Part shown: in pieces, positions 61,979 through 64,000 of the stretch | Layout of the letters: each line of letters starts with the position of its first letter | Numbering within the stretch: the stretch's first letter is position 1 | Assembly (NCBI GenBank): GCA_905234195.1 | Contig: CAJOFR010000006.1 | Coordinates: 62,001 to 126,000 of the forward strand | Direction of reading: 5' to 3' | Source: an uncultured Selenomonadaceae bacterium | GTDB lineage: Bacteria > Bacillota > Negativicutes > Selenomonadales > Selenomonadaceae | DNA: 64,000 nucleotides | Notes under the pieces: generated by a model | Told to the model about the DNA's origin: nothing | Seen by the model: the letters and a program-made list of their open reading frames with translations, nothing else | The model's database searches: none | Translations under genes and position numbers: made by a program

Positions 61979-63529
61979 ATGAAACTAAGCAACGAAAATA
62001 TTGGTAAAGTTGTTGAAAACGCGGAAAATTTTTTTGCAAAGGCGGGCGTCTCTCAAAAGGACAAGATAAAAATTTCTTTAGCTCTGGAAGAATCTTTGCT
62101 ACGTTTTCAAGATCATTTTGGTGCCGACAGCAATTTCAGTATCACGAGTAGGAAATGGTTTAGCACGTCGAAAATGACGATTCGCCTAAAAGGTGCGCCC
62201 TTTAATCCTCTGGACGTCAGTGAGGAAGAAGAGGACGTCCTCCCCAGCCAAATGCTCGAAGGTTTTCTAAATTACGAGACCGCGAAAGTTTTTTATCGCT
62301 ACGAGAACGGTTACAACGAGATAAATTTTTCTTCGATGAAGGAAAGGAAGCCGATAAAAATTCCCGGCGGTTCGCTGACGATTGTGGTTTTGCTGGCGAT
62401 TGTCTGTGCGTTTGTGACGAAGATGTTGTCGCCGGATACACAACATTTTCTTATGGACACTCTTGCGAAACCGATAGAAAGCACCTTCATGAAATTAATC
62501 GTCGCGGTGACCGGACCTTTTGTATTTACCTCTATTGTTGCGGGCATTTGTGTTATGAGTGACGTTTCCACTCTGCAGAAGGTCGGATTAAAAATTTTAC
62601 GGCGTTTTGCCGCGCTGATGGCTATCACGGGAATTGTCACAGCCGTTGTTTCCCAAATGTTTTTTCAGATTTTGACTTTGGGCGGGGAAGTTGATTTTTC
62701 TCCGAGCGTGGTTATACAAATGTTTCTTGAAATTATCCCGCCGAATTTATTTACGCCTTTCAGTCAAGGGAACGTCATGCAGATTGTTTTTGTCGCCCTC
62801 ATGACAGGAGTTTGCATTTTGATAGTTGAAAACTTCGTGCCGGAAACAAGAAAAATCGTCGACGAATTTAACAGGATAGCCATGCAGATGATGTCTCTTG
62901 TTAAGAAAATTGTTCCCGTAACAATTTTTTTCAATATATACCAAATACTTTTGACGGAAACTCCTTCAGATATTATTACGACGTGGAAAGTCATTGCCGT
63001 CAATCTTATCGCCTTACTGATAATGGCGGCGATTATGCTTGCCAATTTGGCGATTAGGTATCACGTAAATATTTCGGAGTTCCTGAAAAAAATTTCAGAT
63101 GTCTTGATAATATCACTATCGACTCGCAGCTCTTCGGCCGCCTTGCCGAGAAATATGGAGATTGCAAAAAATGATTTGAAAATTAATCCTAAGCTGTGTG
63201 ATTTTTGGATACCCCTTTCGCAATCTTTGTATGCACCTACCAAAGTAGCTCCGCTGGTCATTTGTGTATTTTTTGCGGCGCGTTATTACGACGTAACTAT
63301 TTCTTTTGAAAATATTTTTCTTATAATTTTCCTTGCAATGCAGATATCCATTTCCGTTCCGATGGTTGCCGGATTGGCTCTGATACTTACGCATTTTCAT
63401 CTTCCGACGGACGTAGTTGGAATGGTTTTGGTTGCCGGAATTTTTACGGGAAATATTGGCACCTCAGTATCAATGCTTGTCAGAAATTGCGAATTGGTCA
63501 ATGTATCCCACGAAATAAAAATGGATTGA
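61979..63529 (+). CDS. Dicarboxylate/amino-acid:cation symporter with extra N-terminal domain
   Basis: A 516-residue DAACS-family (GltP/DctA-like) transporter from ATG 61979, after GGGGGGCGG. Residues 1-125 are a cytosolic domain absent from ordinary family members. It opens KLSNENIGKVVENAENFFAK and has ISLALEESLLRFQDHFG, which looks like the helix-1 region of RsbW/SpoIIAB-type ATPases. The transport part begins at about residue 130 with eight or so helices. It includes ISLSTRSSSAALPRNM (the serine-rich reentrant loop), APTKVAPLVICVFF and MVLVAGIFTGNIGTSVSM. The substrate is probably a dicarboxylate or glutamate. A second copy follows. Confidence 0.88.
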   Translation: MKLSNENIGKVVENAENFFAKAGVSQKDKIKISLALEESLLRFQDHFGADSNFSITSRKWFSTSKMTIRLKGAPFNPLDVSEEEEDVLPSQMLEGFLNYETAKVFYRYENGYNEINFSSMKERKPIKIPGGSLTIVVLLAIVCAFVTKMLSPDTQHFLMDTLAKPIESTFMKLIVAVTGPFVFTSIVAGICVMSDVSTLQKVGLKILRRFAALMAITGIVTAVVSQMFFQILTLGGEVDFSPSVVIQMFLEIIPPNLFTPFSQGNVMQIVFVALMTGVCILIVENFVPETRKIVDEFNRIAMQMMSLVKKIVPVTIFFNIYQILLTETPSDIITTWKVIAVNLIALLIMAAIMLANLAIRYHVNISEFLKKISDVLIISLSTRSSSAALPRNMEIAKNDLKINPKLCDFWIPLSQSLYAPTKVAPLVICVFFAARYYDVTISFENIFLIIFLAMQISISVPMVAGLALILTHFHLPTDVVGMVLVAGIFTGNIGTSVSMLVRNCELVNVSHEIKMD

Positions 63530-63558
63530 CGAATTTTAATTCAGAAGGAGATTATTAA

Positions 63559-64000
63559 ATGAAACTTACAAATCAAGACATAGGGCAGGTTGTTGAAGAC
63601 GCGGAGAAATTTTTTGAACAGGCGGGCGTTTCTCAAAAGGATAAGATAAAAATTTCTTTGGCTATGGAAGAATCTTTGCTTAGGTGGCGGGATCGTTTTG
63701 GTTCCGGGCAAAATTTTAGTGTCACGAAAAAGAAATGGTTCAGCGCGCCGAAAATTATGATTCGCCTTAAAGGTGAGCCGTTCAATCCTATGGACACGAA
63801 AGAAGAAGAAGAAACAGACGAAATATTTCTTCCGCAGAGAATTATGAAAAGTCTTTTGCGCTACGAGACGGCAGGGTCTAATTACCGCTATGAAGATGGA
63901 TATAACGAGATAAGTTTTTTTTCGACGAAGGAAAAGAAGCCGATAAAAATTCCGGGCGGCACGGTTACCATTGCGATTTTGCTCGCGATTGTCTGTGCGC
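63559..64000 (+). CDS. Second symporter paralog, 3' end outside window
   Basis: The ATG at 63559 has AAGGAG 8 bases upstream; 147 codons are visible. The protein opens MKLTNQDIGQVVEDAEKFFE and repeats the extra N-terminal domain of the preceding gene (ISLAMEESLLRWRDRFG, PIKIPGG), then enters the first membrane helix (VTIAILLAIVCA) at the window edge. The N-terminal domains of the two copies are about 65-70% identical, so this is an older tandem duplication. The full length and substrate cannot be judged here. Confidence 0.88.
   Translation, partial: MKLTNQDIGQVVEDAEKFFEQAGVSQKDKIKISLAMEESLLRWRDRFGSGQNFSVTKKKWFSAPKIMIRLKGEPFNPMDTKEEEETDEIFLPQRIMKSLLRYETAGSNYRYEDGYNEISFFSTKEKKPIKIPGGTVTIAILLAIVCA

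Overview
The window most likely comes from a motile diderm Firmicute, probably of the Negativicutes/Selenomonadales type. This is inferred from sequence. The gene orders secA~prfB and rpmH-rnpA-yidD-yidC-jag are typical of Firmicutes. The window also carries ADP-heptose genes for an LPS core (rfaE1, rfaE2), flagellar genes (fliK, flgD, cheX) and csaB. TTG starts behind strong GGAGG sites are common. No tRNA, rRNA, CRISPR array or insertion sequence was seen.

Layout. 1-20.6 kb is nearly all minus strand: two TerD-family genes, a lone PilO-like gene, rpsF-ssb-rpsR, obgE, argC-rfaE1-rfaE2, an orphan zinc/manganese-binding lipoprotein, pyk, phoH, csaB with its DUF5693/DUF2993 neighbours, prfB (with the RF2 +1 frameshift) and secA. 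Between secA and prfB sits an accessory cassette of a frameshifted FkbM methyltransferase, a RelE/HigB-like toxin and an acidic partner. 20.8-29.4 kb holds cheX, a small flagellar locus whose FliK contains 14 tandem Q/P-rich repeats, and a separate four-gene unit built around a standalone AAA+ ATPase. 29.4-37.5 kb holds rsmG, a tandem pair of nucleotidyltransferase-fold genes, guaA, an intact FkbM gene and argGH.

37.8-44.1 kb is a compact plus-strand operon: hypD, hypE, a PRD/PTS-type regulator, phzF and a MEMO-AMMECR1 fusion. 44.1-50.6 kb is a minus-strand unit with a beta-CASP-like metallo-hydrolase, a GrpE-like protein, a large divergent Hsp70, a pyridoxal kinase and a membrane protein. 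This looks like a dedicated chaperone module and is the best candidate here for an undescribed system. 50.7-53 kb is the jag-yidC-yidD-rnpA-rpmH cluster behind a perfect-consensus promoter. An 880-base gene-free region follows, where transcription switches direction. It has hairpins, iteron-like motifs and an A28 tract, but no dnaA and no recognisable DnaA boxes.

53.8-64 kb runs mostly on the plus strand: a DUF896 protein, proC, folD, a metallophosphoesterase interrupted at an A11 tract, an Rpn-type nuclease with a duplicated tail, rluB, dacF (minus), a soluble chemotaxis receptor fragment, mnmA and two tandem dicarboxylate/amino-acid symporters with an unusual N-terminal domain; the second runs off the window.

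All functional calls rest on reading motifs and family resemblance by eye; no database search or structure prediction was run.
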